Positions 33,345-45,002 of a stretch of 64,000 nt of DNA are shown piece by piece. The DNA is from Actinomucor elegans (taxonomy: Eukaryota; Mucoromycota; Mucoromycetes; Mucorales; Mucoraceae): positions 4,402,001-4,466,000 of the forward strand of contig JAMSLZ010000001.1 in NCBI GenBank assembly GCA_026027325.1, written 5' to 3'. A model generated the notes under the pieces. That model did no database searches. It was not told the origin of the DNA and saw only the letters and a program-made list of their open reading frames with translations. Every line of letters begins with the position of its first letter. Within the stretch, counting starts at the first letter, position 1. The position numbers and the translations under genes were made by a program.

Positions 33345-34730
33345 CGTGACCTGTTACACCTCACGTGAGTTTCCCTTTGCGAAAGGGTCTTCATATATTA
33401 TACTTTCTACCGATGTATTTTCTCCTTTCACCACATAATCCTATTCATTAATACAAGCATTATAATCCTACACACTTAATAAATACAGAATTATAGTATT
33501 AACATCAATAATAGCAATGAACAAATTATTCTCGGAAGCTAATTTTTTCCGAAGCAAAAAGAAAAATGTTCTACAAATGGAATCACGATGCAACTGAAGC
33601 ATGCATAGTAAAAATACAATGAAGATTTTTTATAATGAAGATTCTTTACAATGTGTCTTCTTGACTAATAGAAACGTAGTAATCATCCGCTTGCAAGTTC
33701 AGCTTTTTTTTTTCAATATACGGTTTAGGATGCGACCATTCATTTTAGATAGGGAAATTGCATTTATCTCGCCGGTCAACATGGTTTAGTTCGGCTGAAT
33801 GAAGGAGTGTTCAAATATCGTAACCTATTAGTACTCTATTAGTCCTGTGGTTGAAATAATTTGTTTCTTATGGATCACTGGATCTCTTGGGCGATCTTGA
33901 TCAAAAGTTGCATTTAATTAGTTCATCTAGCATATATATAACTAACTATTACATATAATAAAGTCTTTATCTAACTGTAGTACAATGAATGTAGCTGGAT
34001 GTTGGTGATTAGCAATGAATTATATTATTCCATGTAACACTAGATTGCTGATTACTTCTAGATTTCTTCACCAATCTCGGTCAAATGTCATATTTAGCAA
34101 GTAGCTCGTACTCAGAGCAAGCTGCTGTATTTGCTAGTATATTATTTTAACTGTGACACAACGAATATAACATATTGTTAGTGATTAAAGGTACAATAAA
34201 TGTACTGCGTATAATAATCGCTAGTTATCTCTATATCTTTTCATTGAGTTCGGGTAAAAGTTATGCATAATAAACTTTTCATGCTCAGAACGGGTTACAG
34301 AATCTATTAAAACTCTAGTTTAGTTCAAGTGCAACGAAAGCAAAGAAAAAAACCAGTGATAATGGTAAATTATATCCATTGCATACAACGATTGCTAATC
34401 ATATATAGAACTTTCGGTTATGCTCGTTCCATTGTCATAACAGATAGATATGTAGTCTGTATTCAGGAGAAACTGCTATTTCTACTAAAACCTCGATTTA
34501 ATTGAATTATAATTGCTATGTTATGTTTGCTAATGATAATGAACAGTGTTTCTAAATCAATGCTCCACTGGTATACACCTCGAACATTTTAAACGCAGAG
34601 CAGGTACCTGGACTGTTTCCTTGGATCTACATGTTATCTAAGATCAAATATGAAACAGGGTAATAATGATACATTAAGTAATAAGCAATATGACACAATT
34701 CAAATGGATATTATATATTCAATGTTTTAT
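33345..34730. other. Convergent intergenic region with repeats
   Basis: No gene. A good minus-strand copy of the dispersed repeat is at 34045-34135. Weaker minus-strand pieces are at about 33860-33930 and 34230-34312. The frame at 33601-33789 has no domain. Confidence 0.45.
34045..34135 (-). repeat. Copy of dispersed ~80-bp repeat, reverse orientation
   Basis: On the minus strand it reads GCAGCTTGCTCTGAGTACGA, then CTAAATATGACATTTGACCG, then AGATTGGTGAAGAAATCTAG. Agreement with the plus-strand copies shows the family inserts in both directions. Confidence 0.5.
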
Positions 34731-37700
34731 TTACACCCAACCTTGGGTTGTTGGATTCCATGATGCTTGAGATGCTTGTGGCTGTTGTTGAGATGCTGCT
34801 GCTGCTGCTGCTGCTGCTGCTGATGTATTATTATTAGTATTCGTAATGTTATTATTGTTACTACTAGTGGATGTAGAAGTTGTATTGTTATTATTATTTG
34901 GTTGCTGAGGAAGTAAATAGGCGGTCCAATCATCCAATTCAATGCTACTAGGAACGGACCAAAATGGATTATCAGGCCTATTTCTAAACACCGTATGATC
35001 TATAATGTCTGACTGCGGCTGCTGCTGCTGTTGCTGAAGCATTGGTTGCTGTTGTTGGACAGGATATGTAGAAGTTGTGTTGTTGGAAACACTGTCATAA
35101 GAAGACATGAGCGGTTGCATTTGAATCGGTGTATTAGCAAATCCTATATCATTTAAGCCGAATAAAAAGCTATCCAATGGATTGATAGGAAGCATAAACG
35201 GTTGTTGTATCATATTCGTATTCATACTGTTGGTTGTGGGTGCAGTTGAGTAAGAATGCTGTAGGTTTATCGTCTGCTGGTTATTATTTAATTGGCCCAT
35301 AGATGTATTCATTTGTCCCATGTTTAGCCCAAACTGTCGTAAAGAGTATGGTTCAGAATCTAGCGAGTTTTGGGTTCGAGATTGTTGTTGTGTTTGTTGG
35401 AATGGCTGCTGCGGTTCATGCTGCTGTTGCTGTACCGGTTGAGATTGTATCTGTTGCTGTTGAACATTGCCCACTAGTAGGTAAGCAAACGATATTAAAA
35501 AAAAAACAAATACTGACAATACTGATTTATACTTACTTTGATTTGCATTATCCGGCTGCAAAGATGAATATAAGCCATTGATCCAATCACCAGTTCCAGA
35601 AGACGTAGGTGTTGAATGGGAGCTTGTAAATACTTCAGAATCAGACAGTATTGCAGCTGAAGGTGAGACCATTTCTGTTGATGAATCTCTCTGTGTATTA
35701 GTTCGATGAACACTAGTGCTATTACTGCCACGTCCAACATCTGACATTTTTGGTGTGCCCTCTGATATGTCCTCCTGTATGGATACATCTGCATTTTTCG
35801 CTTTAGAGCTTGTACTTATTTTCTGAGGCTTACTTTTTTGCAAAGAACCACACCAGAAGCGATTGTTAGGCGATTGATCGATTTCATCATCTGTTTGTCC
35901 CGGTCCATCCATTTCAATAGCACGGATCTTGGTCAACTGACCTAATACATCGTAGAGTCGACTGGCGGCCGTAGACAAGTTAGAAAGTCTCTTGATGACT
36001 GCGCAAGCTCTTGCTAAATTGGACTTGGCTACATCAGATACAATGGTGTCAGGATCAGAAGCATTGTAGATATGAATCAAGGAAGCAGTGAATACTGGAT
36101 ATATAGCAAAGTTCCAAGATACAAGAAGAAAATCACGATAATGCATCTTTTCAGCAATGTCAACACATCGTGTAGCTGCACTAGTGCAAATACTGAGTGA
36201 GGATTGGGATGATCGTGTCTTTTGACTTCCATCTTTTTCAATGAATGGTCTATGAAGCAATATCAATAATGTACAATAGGACAAGTACATTAAACCTAGT
36301 AAGAGGATAAGTTTTTTTTTTTTTTTTGATCATATCAGACGATCTTTCAAATACCTGACATAGAAAGTAAGGGGGTTCGGCCGTGATTATCTAGTCTACG
36401 TACATTGGTACTTGATATTTGTAGAGCAGGCGGTAAAGCAGATCGCCATTCAGACAGAGCATTATCAAGATAAGTGACAATAGCATCGCTACCTCGTTGT
36501 TCACTGTGCTTTTTGGCCAAAGGTGTGTATAATCCTTGTAAGAGTCTGCCCAGGATCTCTGATAGTTTGATTAGCTGTACAAATGGTTGATAGATCGGGA
36601 TGTTTTCACTTTTGGCTTTGCGCGCTACATTTTTATCTAACGAGGGGTATCTCGGGCCTTCATCTTGACTGTCTTTTGAAGGTACATCCATTACTTCTTC
36701 CCAGTCTGCGCTTTCATTTGGATAAGCTTCATCGCAATCTTCATCAAATATTGTTTGAGGGCGGCCTGTAGCTGCTGCTGACCATTTGTCCATAATATAA
36801 ACAGACCACCAAACCCTCTTTCTAGTTTCTTTCTCTGAAGTAGGGATATCCCAACTATCACTTGACCGATGTAAGCCTAAATCTTGAGCCTACCATATAC
36901 AAAAAATAAAAAATAAAAAAGTTAGGTTAGCCTTGGTGTATTTGAATATCTCATTACCATTCGAATTGCCTATGTATCAGTGTTAGTATTGGCTGTGTGG
37001 ATTTTCTTTGGCACTTACAGCAGAGTTCAGCAACCAGCCGCTAGTCATTTTCTCATCTAGACTTGCGCGATGATTTTGACCAATAACTAAAGCTTGAACA
37101 GTAGAGATACATGGTTTATAACGTCCTTTGACATAAACAAGCAAGTTTTCAAATAGCGTTTCAGACCAGCCTTCTTTCAAATCTAATTGATGATCTGAGG
37201 GTACTTTATCACCAAAGAGTTTACAGGTTTCTATATACCGCACTGCAGCACCGAAAATGGCATTTAAAAGTGGCGCAGAAGGATATTGGCTGATTTCTCC
37301 TCGATACTGTTTAAGGAAAAGATGCTTATTCACCACAGGCAGCACAGGATGGATATAAGCAAAATAACTATGGAAGGTTAGTTTAGTCAAGCTTCATAAA
37401 AATATGTCAGCTTTTTTTTTACGTTTTCATTAGACAATCACTTGTTATTTTATCTACACCAGCTACTTTGTATATCCAATCATTCAGGCCTTTAATTGTC
37501 TCTCCTGGTTTCAACATACCAAGCCCTTCCAATAACTTTTGATTGGCATCTTTTCCAGAAGTATCATCCTTCTCATACAAAACCAAGCTTTGACCAAAAC
37601 GTCTTATTTTGACACCAATTTGAGAAGCAATACGAGCATCTTCAAAATTGATCTTTTGTGCCAGAAAGGGCCAAGGACTCATGTCACCTATATAACGAGT

Positions 37701-38578
37701 TTTCATTTCACTGCTTAAAGAAGAAAATTCTACTGCCAGGGGTTTCTCGGTGGTGGTGCCGGGTTCTGCAGCTATTGTTGACGAAGCTTCGGCGACAGTA
37801 TTTGTTGGTGTTACCTGACTTTGACTCATCTTTTGTTTCTTTTGAGGTTTTTCTTCTGTTAGATTGCCAAGTATCTGCTCCATACGTTTCAATCGATTCT
37901 CTAGCACTTCAATGTATCTATTATTTGAGTCATAAGTTAACACATCATTCATTGTTCCACTAAAAATTTACCCTTTAGGTGGTCCACGTTTCTTGGCACT
38001 ACGAAACTGCGATTATTAAATGTCCATATATGATCATATTCTTTCATTGTGTTCTATACCTATCATTAAAAGTACACTCTAATTGAGAGGAAATACAGTT
38101 CTTGCAAGAGTTTCCTGGTCCATTGATGTCGCATTTTATCTTTTTGCGTCTACAGGCATCGCTAGAATAACAGAAACATTTAGCAAACAAATAATAGAGA
38201 GCGTTTATTGACACTGTACCAGGCGCGACTGATACGCGTACGTCGATTATCTGCTACATTTTGCCCTGATTCTTCTGATTGCATAGTTTTTGTTTTTGGG
38301 TGAGGATAGATTGGATATCCAAGAGAAGGATAAGGGTTGGGTTGTAACGGCCTTAGCGGTAAATACTGTTGCTGCTGCTGCTGCTGCTGTTGTTGTTGTT
38401 GTTGCTGTCGCTGTAAAGGCGGCAGAGACTGTAGTTCAGGTGACTGATCGTATACGCCATTACTACTACTACTGCCACCGTTATTTTCTCGGTAGCTCTG
38501 TAGTTGTTGTGAATATACAGGAGCCGGCGGTGGTGCGTAAGGCGCTTGATTTGTCTGCCATCTTGAAGGATCTGTCAT
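34731..38578 (-). CDS. Zn2Cys6 transcription factor with fungal-specific domain
   Basis: Nine exons (38578-38220, 38161-38060, 37998-37972, 37917-37423, 37391-37019, 36969-36958, 36889-36355, 36295-35537, 35473-34731) encode 1134 aa. Zinc cluster: C120, C123, C130, C139, C142, C149, spacing 2-6-8-2-6, interrupted by the first intron. KKRGPPKGYIEVLENRLKRM follows as linker and coiled coil. The fungal transcription-factor middle domain spans about residues 320-720 (SYFAYIHPVLPVV, DLGLHRSS, RKRVWWSVYIMDKW, TGRPQTI.DEDCDE). Gln-, Asn- and Ala-rich tracts fill both ends. It likely binds CGG-type sites and regulates metabolic genes; the target is unknown. Exon 6 is only 12 nt. The last intron (63 nt) is in frame and could be retained. 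Confidence 0.86.
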
Positions 38579-39321
38579 TAAAGTCACAATAAGCAAGTCT
38601 TGCGATCTAAAAAGTATTTGAAAAAGTAGAATAAAGAATAATCGGTCCCAAGCGGATGAATTTATTCCGAATTATATAACGGAATCTCGGCCTAAACTTG
38701 GCGGGATTTCAACGTGCTTTTTTTTGTTGTTAGCTGGTTATGCCTAATCTTGTTAAGATCTCTGGAATCTAAGCAACTCTTGAAAAACAGACTCATATAA
38801 AATAGTCGCATTTTGAAGTAAGAAAACAAGTTTTCGAGCCTCAAAGAGTACGTTATCACATGATGTGGTGTTCAAATATTGCAAAATTCAAGGGTGCAGT
38901 CAGAATTGTGTACTGGCTTTAATGCTATGTACTTAAATAACTTTTGATAATATGAATTATTCCTAACAAGGCAAGCTATACCTGGAAAGACGTGTGTTGG
39001 TAGCTGTCATTAATATAGTAATAAATATTGTCTGGTTCTGGAACGTGTGGTTGCTAAGGTGAACTGAATAACTTGATGGTGACTGTTATGGTTACTATGT
39101 CGATCTCAATTATCTAATTTTGGCAGCCATGGCTGCTATGATAATGTGGATTCTCTGGATTTTGACAGTTTTGGCTCCAATTCTTCCATTGGGGCGCGCA
39201 AAGGGTTTACTTAATGATATTCACTTGTCTTGCGGTTCGATTGGTCTGATTATAAGGCAGGACGTTTATTTTTGGCTTTAGTATCTTTTTTTTTTATCTC
39301 TAATTTCTTGCATTCCATATA
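38579..39321. promoter_or_regulatory. Divergent promoter region, Zn2Cys6 gene and SHG1
   Basis: The 743-bp interval separates divergently transcribed genes. A CGGAATTTATTCCG-like palindrome part (38657-38670, GAATTTATTC core) lies upstream of the factor gene. No other element is recognised. Confidence 0.35.
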
Positions 39322-39761
39322 ATGACACCAGAGGAAGTTGTGTTGCAACTGAAGAAAAACGGCACATTTGACGATTTAAGGAAGCGATTACTATCTGAAT
39401 TCCAGACAGGGGTAAGGTTTTTATGTTTGATTGGTACAGAACATCTAATAATGATCATGTAGGAATCAGGTCAGAAATTTCTAGATACTTTGAAGTCGTT
39501 TATGAAGGACATGATTGCCAAAGATCCTACACTGTTAGAAAAAGATTCTTCTTTTTTCCATGAACAAGTATCTTCCGAATTAGAAAGGTAAACCGATTGA
39601 ACAGAGAAAAAAAAACTAGATATTATTAACCTGTTTTTATTAGAGCTGGGATATACAATACAATTCGCCAAGATATTCTGAAGACTTTTGAAGAAGATTA
39701 CTATCAACAGCGAGTAGCTAAAGAAGTGCATGTAGTGACGCAAAAAGCAGATAATAAGTAG
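39322..39761 (+). CDS. SHG1: COMPASS subunit Shg1 / BOD1-like
   Basis: Three exons (39322-39411, 39463-39587, 39644-39761) encode 110 aa, one Shg1/BOD1 domain. The pattern KKNGTFDDLRKRLLSEFQ at residues 11-28 and a C-terminal acidic and aromatic helix match the family. Shg1 is a peripheral subunit of the Set1 histone H3-K4 methyltransferase complex. Too fragmented by introns to be noticed as one long frame. Upstream lies the divergent Zn2Cys6 gene. Confidence 0.85.
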
Positions 39762-40767
39762 AACTATCATTATACCCATAATAATAAAAAAAAAGAGTAG
39801 CTGTCTTCAATTCATATCAATTGATGGTGGGCATAAACAGTATTACTTAAACGAGAATTAAGAACGTAATGTTATTGGGTTTCCATCATTACTATACATG
39901 TGCTGGAATGTATTTGCTCATCTGCATAGCATCTATGTAGTAAAGGAAACAATATCGGCCAATTTATCATGAAATAGTAGCGCAATTTTTATTGGTGAGC
40001 GATGATTCAATATTAGGATCCCAGCTGCTACTGTTGGAGTGCTTGTATACACAATGAAATCGTGAAATCGTTGTAAATTGATCAATAACCAAGATACACA
40101 TATCAATATTGGAATATGTATGGATAAAGTCCTTATTCTTCTATTGAACTAGTTTCTACATATATATACTAACGTATAAAGGAGTTATGTAACTCTAAAA
40201 ATGAATCAATTTACCATCTGGAACTTGAAACTTAGTATCATTCGAAAGAAAATTCTAATATCCGAGAAATATGAAGACCTACTGTTGTCTACAATTATGA
40301 TATTGAAGCATGAGTTTTAAATATTTAATATTACTTGAAGTATATATGAAAAATTAATGTTGCATCGAGATATTAAATGTTTCATTGTGAATAATACTGA
40401 TGCTTCTTTTTTATGTTTACTCTAGCTGATTGAGAGTTTTTTTAGCAGGCTATTTAGCTTATTAGACAGCTTTTCTTTTCATTGGTGATTGGTTGATATA
40501 AGAATAGCAGTTGATCTGCAGTCCAACCCTTTGTTTGTTAATCCCGGTCTCGTGTTGCATTGGTTAGTTGACAGGTTGCACGTGCGATATGGTAACTTTC
40601 TGTTTAGTGTAATTGGAACTCCAACATGGGTCAACGGGCAATTGAAGAACAGCCAATACAGTTGGATCATGTTGATTCGTCTACCAATCAATTTGCTAGT
40701 TCAAGCAAATAAATTTAATAGTTTCCTGTTCTTCTTTCTATTTATCTCTTTCCTTAATATTATAACA
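39762..40767. other. Intergenic region before IP kinase
   Basis: No gene. The open frame of the kinase extends upstream to 40489 without an ATG in good context. The 60 bp before 40768 are pyrimidine-rich (TTCTTCTTTC type), typical of a fungal leader. Confidence 0.45.
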
Positions 40768-42613
40768 ATGCAAACAAAAGAATGTCGCATTTCAGACTGT
40801 GAAGATAACAACGAAGACGAAAGCGAATGGGACGTTAGCGCCTATGAGAGCAGTTCTGAAAACGATGAATGTTCAAGTGATGAACATAAAGAACATTACT
40901 TTGACCCAACCAAAATAACAACCTCATTACCTCTATTACCTTTTAATAATCAAGTGGGTGGGCACGCGTCTTTCTTTCGCTTTTCAAAAAGAGCTATTTG
41001 TAAGCCTGTATCTGCTAGGGAACAAGAATTTTATGAAGATATTGAAGCTCAACATCACGAATTACTGCCTTTTGTCTCTCAATATATGGGTGTACTTAAT
41101 GTCACTTATCGTGAAGAACCTCCAGTACCAGAAGTCTTGTTTGAAAAGAACAAGCATCTTTTACGGGACTGGCGCGCTTGTGCTTATAATCAATTTAACT
41201 TGAGACGTCATTCGTCGTCTTGTTCAGCGGGCGCTCATCCAGTTCAAGACTTTAGAAGATCCTCTGCTTGCCATGCTCGATCAAGGAAATTTCAAGAACA
41301 AGTGCTAAGAGAAGTATTCTCACCTGAAGCATTAAAAGAACGTTTGGTTTTAGCTGAAGATTGGAAACGAAGAAATCGATTGGCTCATGTGGCTAGCAGT
41401 GGCAGTTTAAACGAGCTTGAATGTTGGGGTACAACTACAGATCAACCTCATAGTTATTCAGAAACAAAACAGCATTGGCATGACGAGAATTCAATTGCAG
41501 AAGGTGGCCGATCTGTGCCTATCATGACATCGCAAATTGACTTTACAGCTGATAAGCGAAGAACGCAAACGAGAAGATTTGAAAAGCAATTTGATACGGA
41601 TGACGATGATAGCAGTAGCAGTAGCAGTACTTTGACAGATGCTATTGATAATATGACTTTAGAACCAAGAAGCCAAGAGGATGATCCTATTTTTGCCATG
41701 GACGACTTCAATGAACAAAAAAAGCCAGTTCTTCAAGTGGATTCCTCCTATCTCAACAAAAAGAAGAATGCTACACTAGATAACAATCCTTGGTCACTAC
41801 AGATCTATAACAGAGATTTACAAAAAATGAAAAATAGAAAGCAGCAATCAACGGATGATAACATACAAAAGTTCATTTTAATTGAAGACTTGACAGACGG
41901 TGTTAAATACCCTTGCGTATTAGACTTGAAAATGGGGACACGTCAATACGGTGTATACGCTACTCGAGAAAAGATGAGAAGTCAAACAACCAAGTGTGAA
42001 AAATCAACCAGCAAAGTATTAGGTGTACGCGTTTGTGGTATGCAGGTAAGTTATATAATCATTACCATCATATATATACTCAACTCATCTATTACACTAG
42101 GTCTATAAAACAAATGTTAATGAATTCATCTTTCAGGATAAATACTATGGTAGAACATTAACACCGATGACTTTCCGTGATACGTTAGAAGCTTACTTAG
42201 ACAATGGACAAGGTTGTCAAATCCAACATATACCCGTCATTATAAGAAAACTTCGACGTCTAGCAAGACTTGTTAAAACCATGGATGACTATCGTTTTTA
42301 TGCATCTTCTTTACTCATGATCTACGATGGCGATCCTTCTAGTACCCGTAAAATAGACGTGCGTATCATTGATTTTGCCAACTGCGTTACTGCTGAAGAT
42401 GTTAGATTTCGTTATAATGATTTTACATACCCACCAAGAAACAAAGGTCCAGATAATGGCTATTTACTAGGTCTCAAGTCATTAGTTTTGTGCTTTGAAT
42501 GGATTTATACTAAACATCATGGAACGGAAGGCATTTCAATAGAAGGCGATGATGTATTTCAAGATATTTATGAACCAGCAAATGATGAAGCATTATCAAA
42601 TATATTGCAATAG
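40768..42613 (+). CDS. Inositol polyphosphate kinase (IP6K/Kcs1 type)
   Basis: Two exons (40768-42045, 42101-42613) encode 596 aa. The long N-terminal region is acidic and serine-rich. The kinase fold begins with [10 protein letters not shown], and the family motif PxxxDxKxG is PCVLDLKMG at residues 382-390. [20 protein letters not shown] (SSLL motif) and VRIIDFAN (metal-binding IDF) follow in exon 2. The layout with a distant N-terminal HASFFRF segment fits Kcs1-like IP6 kinases that make diphosphoinositol IP7, rather than small Arg82-type IPMK. AATAAA signals occur near 42716. Confidence 0.9.
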
Positions 42614-42856
42614 CAAACGTGTGTGTATATACAACTCTTTTATTATTACACTTCTCCTCTTTCTTTGTAAATTTACTCTATATAATAATAATTAGTTCTG
42701 TATTATCTTCTATTCAATAAAAATACTATTGTTCAATATCATCTGCTATTATTTACGAAATTATCAATTTTATTGTTTAGAATGAAAATGGAACTTTCAT
42801 TTAGACCATTTTCACTATAAGCAATGTTACTGTATCAAACAGAGTATCTATTAAAC

Positions 42857-42930
42857 TCAACTACTCATTCTGAGCGTAACATACTAATTAAAAGCAACTT
42901 TTAGATGAGATCCACCAGAGATCTAAATAT
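42857..42930 (+). repeat. Weak copy of dispersed repeat
   Basis: Reads CAACTACTCATTCTGAGCGT, then AAAAGCAACTTTTAGATGAG, then ATCCACCAGAGATCT. It resembles the minus-strand piece at 33860-33930 more than the other copies, hinting at subfamilies. Confidence 0.4.
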
Positions 42931-43035
42931 TTGTAGAGTCTAACTAGCTTAATGAAATGTATATCATCTAGCGTTAATTGTTAATAAATATAGTATATTA
43001 CGCATTCTACTATGATTGAATCAAGGGTTTTGATG

Positions 43036-43117
43036 GATGATGCGGCACATTCTCGACATGGGTTACTAATAAGATGTGACAATAAATCATGATCGATCGG
43101 TCGATTTATAGATTACT
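43036..43117 (+). repeat. Copy of dispersed ~80-bp repeat
   Basis: GATGATGCGGCACATTCTCG, then GGGTTACTAATAAGATGTGA, then ATGATCGATCGGTCGATTTA, ending TAGATTACT. One of the best copies. Confidence 0.55.
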
Positions 43118-44084
43118 ATATATAAATTGCATAAGATACATTAATATTGAAACGTACTGCTATATTGATGACGATTGTCTCCTCAACCTACTTGATTTGA
43201 CTTTACATAATTGCATCAAAAAGGTTTATCCAAAGAAGTCTTTAATCATGTTTGGCTCCCCTCCTTGACAACTCGTGCACCTCTCTTTGTGTAGATTCAT
43301 GTTGTATCAAAGGATCGTTGGCTGCAAGATAAAAGGTCTAGTAATACAAAACAAGACTAAGATTAAGGTGAGGGCTAGCCGCTTGCTCTAATGGCCCAGA
43401 CAAATTTGTGATAGTAGAGGTATATGTTCAATAGTGGCATTTGATGCAGTATATAATACTATCCGAACCCACTAGGAGCCCTTAGATTCTGATACGATGA
43501 TACAGATAAGCAACTTATGCGCTGATGGAGACAATTTAAAAGCATCTTATTGTTTAAAAAATTAGTAATGATCTGATCATTAGGTGCACCAAGGGATAAT
43601 GCTGAGCTGGCCATCGAAAATTTTCAAAAGTGTTTCATAACCTTGTCAAATAAAGGACTAAGAGGTAGAACTCGGTTCATAATAACAATTAGAATGGATA
43701 AAACGCAATAAATAATAGTAAAATCATGATCAGGTGCATATAATACAGCTCCTAGTAAAATGAAATCAATAAAAATAGCATTGTTTTGTTAATCAAATAT
43801 AGACGCCTGTTGCTTTCTTGAAATCACACTGTGATAAAGATGCATTATTAAACTTTGATTCGCTGAATTTAAATTCAGCAGAAATTATACTCCGTTTAGA
43901 AGGATTGACATCTTTTCCGATATGAGACCATCATTCCGACGAATTCATGAAAAATAGAAGCTTGATTCTGATCTTCGTACTATTTATCACATAAAATTAT
44001 ATTAACAGGGAGATGGAGATAATAGGGTACTGCAACTAATGAACTACAGTTAGCATTTATGTAAACTGGAGGTAATTCTTGGGC

Positions 44085-44600
44085 TTAGTTCAATTCAACT
44101 AAAGTCTGTAATATTGATACTTGTGATTCAATCTTTGCTATAACCATATTAGTTGAAAATGATATGCCTTCAATGATAAACCGCTAATAGGAGCCCCAAA
44201 TGTAACATAAGGTGGTGGTTATAGCAGTGATGTGAAATGCGCGCTGAGAAGACTGAAGGTTGATTGAAGGTTCAAGGTGGAACAACATTTTATATATACC
44301 ATCCATGTTAATAGCCTCGATAGTGAAGCACTGAATGATAGTGGTCCAAACTGTTTGTTTGGCAGGGCATAGTACCAGAGAGTGTTGTAATGTATCCATC
44401 TGTTCTTGACAAAGTCGATATTGGTTAGTTGTGGCTCAATTAATGCATTGTAAGTATATGGCAGTGGAGAGCCTCCGAGAAAACATTCAATACCAAACTG
44501 TACGGACTTGAAGAAACATGAGAGAAGACCAGAAGTTCTTAAGAGGCTGTTCAGGAATAGGGAAAGTAGTCAATATGATGTTTTATCGCTCGAGTTTCGG
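44085..44600 (-). pseudogene. LINE (non-LTR retrotransposon) 3' end, decayed
   Basis: On the minus strand the frames read like the C-terminus of a LINE reverse-transcriptase protein. There is a VWY-type helix, then a zinc-knuckle-like C-x2-[EQ] ... H ... C motif (LCQEQMDTLQHSLVLCP, followed by KQTVW), then a CYIWGSY block and a short terminal helix. Several in-frame stops interrupt it, one directly after WGSY. No 5' part, poly-A tail or target duplication is visible, so it is a truncated, inactive relic. Confidence 0.6.
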
Positions 44601-45002
44601 GATACTGAGGACTAATAATTTTTCCACAAGGTGAGATTCTGAAATTGGTGTTTGTGTGATTCATCTGATTGAGTATATCTCATTCTATATATTGTCATAG
44701 GTATTGCTGTATCTGGACCGATCGATGCTGCAATATTTGCGTTTTAAGCTGTATCCACAAGTTCGGTTTACTGAAATATTCGCCAGTAACTCGAATACTT
44801 GCATTTCTTCATAGAAAAAAATGTTTAAAACAAATTAGAATACGAATTAACATTAAATCAAGAAAGTACTGCAAAACGTGACCTAATATGCCTATTCCGT
44901 ATTCAACATACAAGTGAACTGCATATTGATACATTGGTTCATTCACTACCAAGCTTAGACTTTTTCAATGGAAATATCTGTATTTTTATTATTATTGTAT
45001 CA

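Larger units (their letters stand above)
42614..45002. other. 2.4-kb gene-poor region with repeats and LINE relic
   Basis: Convergent gap between IP kinase and COPB2. It contains repeat copies at 42857-42930 and 43036-43117 and a broken LINE end at 44085-44600. The rest is AT-rich; the frame at 44669-44881 has no known domain. Confidence 0.5.

Noticed and set aside
38290..38592. Val/Ala-rich frame antisense to the Zn2Cys6 N-terminus
   Set aside because: Produced by the complement of the poly-Gln CAG/CAA tract.
40489..40767. N-terminal extension of the IP kinase
   Set aside because: Upstream part is hydrophobic, non-conserved in style and begins with TTG; the pyrimidine-rich leader before 40768 fits a 5' UTR.
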